9,009 bases of DNA from NCBI GenBank assembly GCA_031283905.1, contig JAITAW010000164.1, positions 1 to 9,009 of the forward strand, in the 5' to 3' direction. This DNA is from Treponema sp. (GTDB lineage Bacteria; Spirochaetota; Spirochaetia; Treponematales; Breznakiellaceae). The notes under the pieces are model-generated. The model was given only the letters and a program-made list of their open reading frames with translations. It was not told the DNA's origin and searched no databases. A program made the translations under genes and the position numbers. Shown in pieces: positions 8,353 to 9,009 of this stretch (its first letter is position 1; every line of letters starts with the position of its first letter).

Positions 8353-8376
8353 CTAATTCTCATTGTTTTGATCCAT
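8353..8376 (-). other. Seven-codon leader or 5' end of the sigma gene, closed by an in-frame TAG
   Basis: ATG at 8376 opens MDQNNEN and closes at TAG 8353-8355. The frame then runs LSE into the ATG at 8343 and the sigma protein. It has the best ribosome binding site of this gene. ECF sigma factors commonly begin a few residues before the point where the 8343 start begins, so MDQNNEN-x-LSEMYILF would make a natural N-terminus if the TAG were a sense codon such as CAG or AAG. Otherwise it is a short leader peptide that could pass ribosomes to the sigma start by re-initiation 9 nt after the stop. Confidence 0.55.
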
Positions 8377-8382
8377 ACTGGT

Positions 8383-8387
8383 TCCTT
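8383..8387 (-). promoter_or_regulatory. Ribosome binding site AAGGA for the ATG at 8376
   Basis: On the minus strand GGAGAAGGA is followed by ACCAGT and ATG, a spacing of 6 nt. It is much better than anything before the ATG at 8343 and is the reason to suspect that translation begins at 8376. Confidence 0.6.
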
Positions 8388-8415
8388 CTCCGTCAAATTT
8401 AATCCCGCGCAAGAC

Positions 8416-8439
8416 CATCCAAATTCAGCCATTTGGATG
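8416..8439. promoter_or_regulatory. Perfect 9-bp inverted repeat between the STAS and sigma genes
   Basis: CATCCAAAT (8416-8424) and ATTTGGATG (8431-8439) are exact reverse complements around a 6-nt loop (TCAGCC on the plus strand). A run of seven C (8440-8446) separates it from the STAS stop codon, and it lies about 29 nt upstream of the AAGGA site for the sigma gene. No T-run follows on either strand, so it does not look like a simple terminator. It could be an operator or an mRNA stem-loop that changes expression between the STAS and sigma genes. Confidence 0.6.
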
Positions 8440-8446
8440 CCCCCCC

Positions 8447-8746
8447 TTAATGAATGTCAAAGACATCGTCCAATCCGGTAATTTCAAAAACTTCCATGAC
8501 TTCTTCACACACGTTGAGCAGGCTCAGGGCGCCGCCCGCCGCATTCAGTTTTTTTTGCGCGGAAACCAGTACCCTAAGCCCTGCCGAAGCAAGGTAACTC
8601 AACTCTTTAAGGTCCAGTATCAGGTTTTTGGTTTCTCCAAGGACAAGGTCTACCGCTACGCCGCATTCATCAGCAGTGGCAGCGCTCAGTTTGCCGGTAA
8701 TAGCCAGTGTAATGGAATCACTGGATACGGTTTTAACGATTTCCAT
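8447..8746 (-). CDS. STAS-domain anti-sigma factor antagonist (SpoIIAA-like)
   Basis: Proteins of this class bind a kinase-type anti-sigma factor and release its sigma partner. Their activity is switched by phosphorylation of a conserved serine. The 99-residue product is a single STAS domain of normal length. Strand 1 and the GKL turn are at residues 12-20. The signature LILDLKELSYLASAGLRVLV (42-61) places the phosphorylatable Ser at 54 in ASAGL, and the C-terminal SLLNVCEEVMEVFEITGLD is typical. ATG at 8746 was chosen because a perfect AGGAGG (8753-8758) sits 6 nt upstream. An open extension back to 8812 is not conserved-looking and would lie across that site. It is the first gene of the likely operon STAS-sigma-tssJKLM. 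No SpoIIAB-like kinase or PP2C phosphatase is present in the window. Confidence 0.92.
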   Translation of the reverse strand: MEIVKTVSSDSITLAITGKLSAATADECGVAVDLVLGETKNLILDLKELSYLASAGLRVLVSAQKKLNAAGGALSLLNVCEEVMEVFEITGLDDVFDIH

Positions 8747-8752
8747 AGCTTT

Positions 8753-8758
8753 CCTCCT
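8753..8758 (-). promoter_or_regulatory. Consensus Shine-Dalgarno AGGAGG of the STAS gene
   Basis: Minus-strand AGGAGG lies 6 nt before the ATG at 8746 and settles the start of the STAS protein at that codon, not at the longer open frame beginning at 8812. Confidence 0.9.
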
Positions 8759-8813
8759 GAAAACACTTGAAATTGGGGATATTGTTTTTTTTGGTATTTG
8801 CCGCCATGACAAA

Positions 8814-8841
8814 GAAGCTCCCGGATTCCCGGGAGGGCTTC
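8814..8841. terminator. GC-rich hairpin upstream of the STAS gene, possible terminator
   Basis: CTCCCGG (8818-8824) pairs with CCGGGAG (8829-8835) around an ATTC loop, and GAAG (8814-8817) pairs with CTTC (8838-8841) across a two-base GG bulge. On the minus strand the stem is followed by a short, weak T-rich stretch (CTTCTTTG), so it might end a transcript entering from the right or lie in the STAS leader. On the plus strand no T-run follows. Confidence 0.4.
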
Positions 8842-9009
8842 AGAACAGGATAACTTGTCTGCGGCGCGGAAACAGGTAATACAAAAACTGATAGGCCGAA
8901 ATTCGAGTTTTAGGCGTTTAGAGGCGCTTCCAAAAGAACAGCGGAAGATTCTACGAATGGCCGCAACAGAAAACTGATAATACTATAACAATAATGCCGG
9001 AATAATCCG
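8842..9009. other. Right-edge stretch with no supported gene
   Basis: No frame here gives a recognisable protein or a reading frame with a good start. A minus-strand open piece from the right edge to a TAA near 8913 could be the last residues of a gene outside the window, but nothing supports it. No promoter with clear -35 and -10 boxes was found, although the promoter of the STAS-led operon should lie in or near here. Confidence 0.4.

Noticed and set aside
8747..8812. Longer start for the STAS protein (MSWRQIPKKTISPIS...)
   Set aside because: The perfect AGGAGG at 8753-8758 lies inside this extension and points to the ATG at 8746, and the STAS domain is complete without it.
8880..8980. Direct repeat AAAACTGATA at about 8885 and 8971
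   Set aside because: It is only two short AT-rich copies with no regular spacing or associated element, too weak for an attachment site or array.
1..9009. tRNA, rRNA, CRISPR array, insertion sequence or prophage signals
   Set aside because: I saw no transposase, terminal inverted repeats, regularly spaced repeats or RNA-gene landmarks in the window by eye. A covariance-model scan was not possible here.

Overview
The window carries one end of a type VI secretion system (T6SS) locus of a diderm bacterium. Read on the minus strand from right to left it holds a STAS-domain anti-sigma factor antagonist, an ECF-type RNA polymerase sigma factor, tssJ (outer-membrane lipoprotein), tssK (baseplate), tssL/dotU (inner membrane) and tssM/icmF (inner membrane). 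A C-terminal piece of a vgrG spike gene comes in from the left edge on the plus strand and converges on tssM. Base composition is close to balanced. The relaxed lipobox of TssJ and the general protein character would suit a spirochete such as a host-associated Treponema. That is an inference from memory of such proteins, not something the sequence proves.

Layout: 1-792 is a vgrG remnant (plus strand) with an internal tandem repeat and several frameshifts. 762-4979 is a tssM pseudogene (minus strand). Once corrected it reads as one protein of about 1,400 codons, but it is interrupted by three single-base losses, one internal TAG and probably a second TAG near the 3' end. 4976-5785 is tssL, 5789-7159 tssK and 7173-7760 tssJ, all intact and closely packed (4-nt overlap tssL/tssM, 3-nt gap tssK/tssL, 13-nt gap tssJ/tssK, with the tssK ribosome binding site overlapping the tssJ stop). 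7792-8343 is the ECF sigma factor. Its best ribosome binding site sits in front of an earlier ATG at 8376, and a TAG seven codons later separates that ATG from the conserved sigma sequence. 8447-8746 is the STAS protein. 8747-9009 holds no gene I can support, only a GC-rich hairpin.

TssJ, TssL and TssM normally form the envelope-spanning membrane complex, TssK ties the baseplate to it, and VgrG tips the ejected needle. The STAS and sigma genes in front of tssJ look like a regulatory head for the same transcription unit. With TssM broken in several places and the adjacent VgrG also frameshifted, the likeliest reading is a T6SS in decay. The lesions fall mostly in short homopolymers, so sequencing or assembly error must be excluded first. 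No new type of system is evident. The most unusual points are the clustered lesions at the two converging genes, the TAG codons in otherwise continuous frames (including one at the start of the sigma gene), the pairing of a STAS antagonist with an ECF sigma factor, and the helical-looking tandem repeat inside the VgrG piece.
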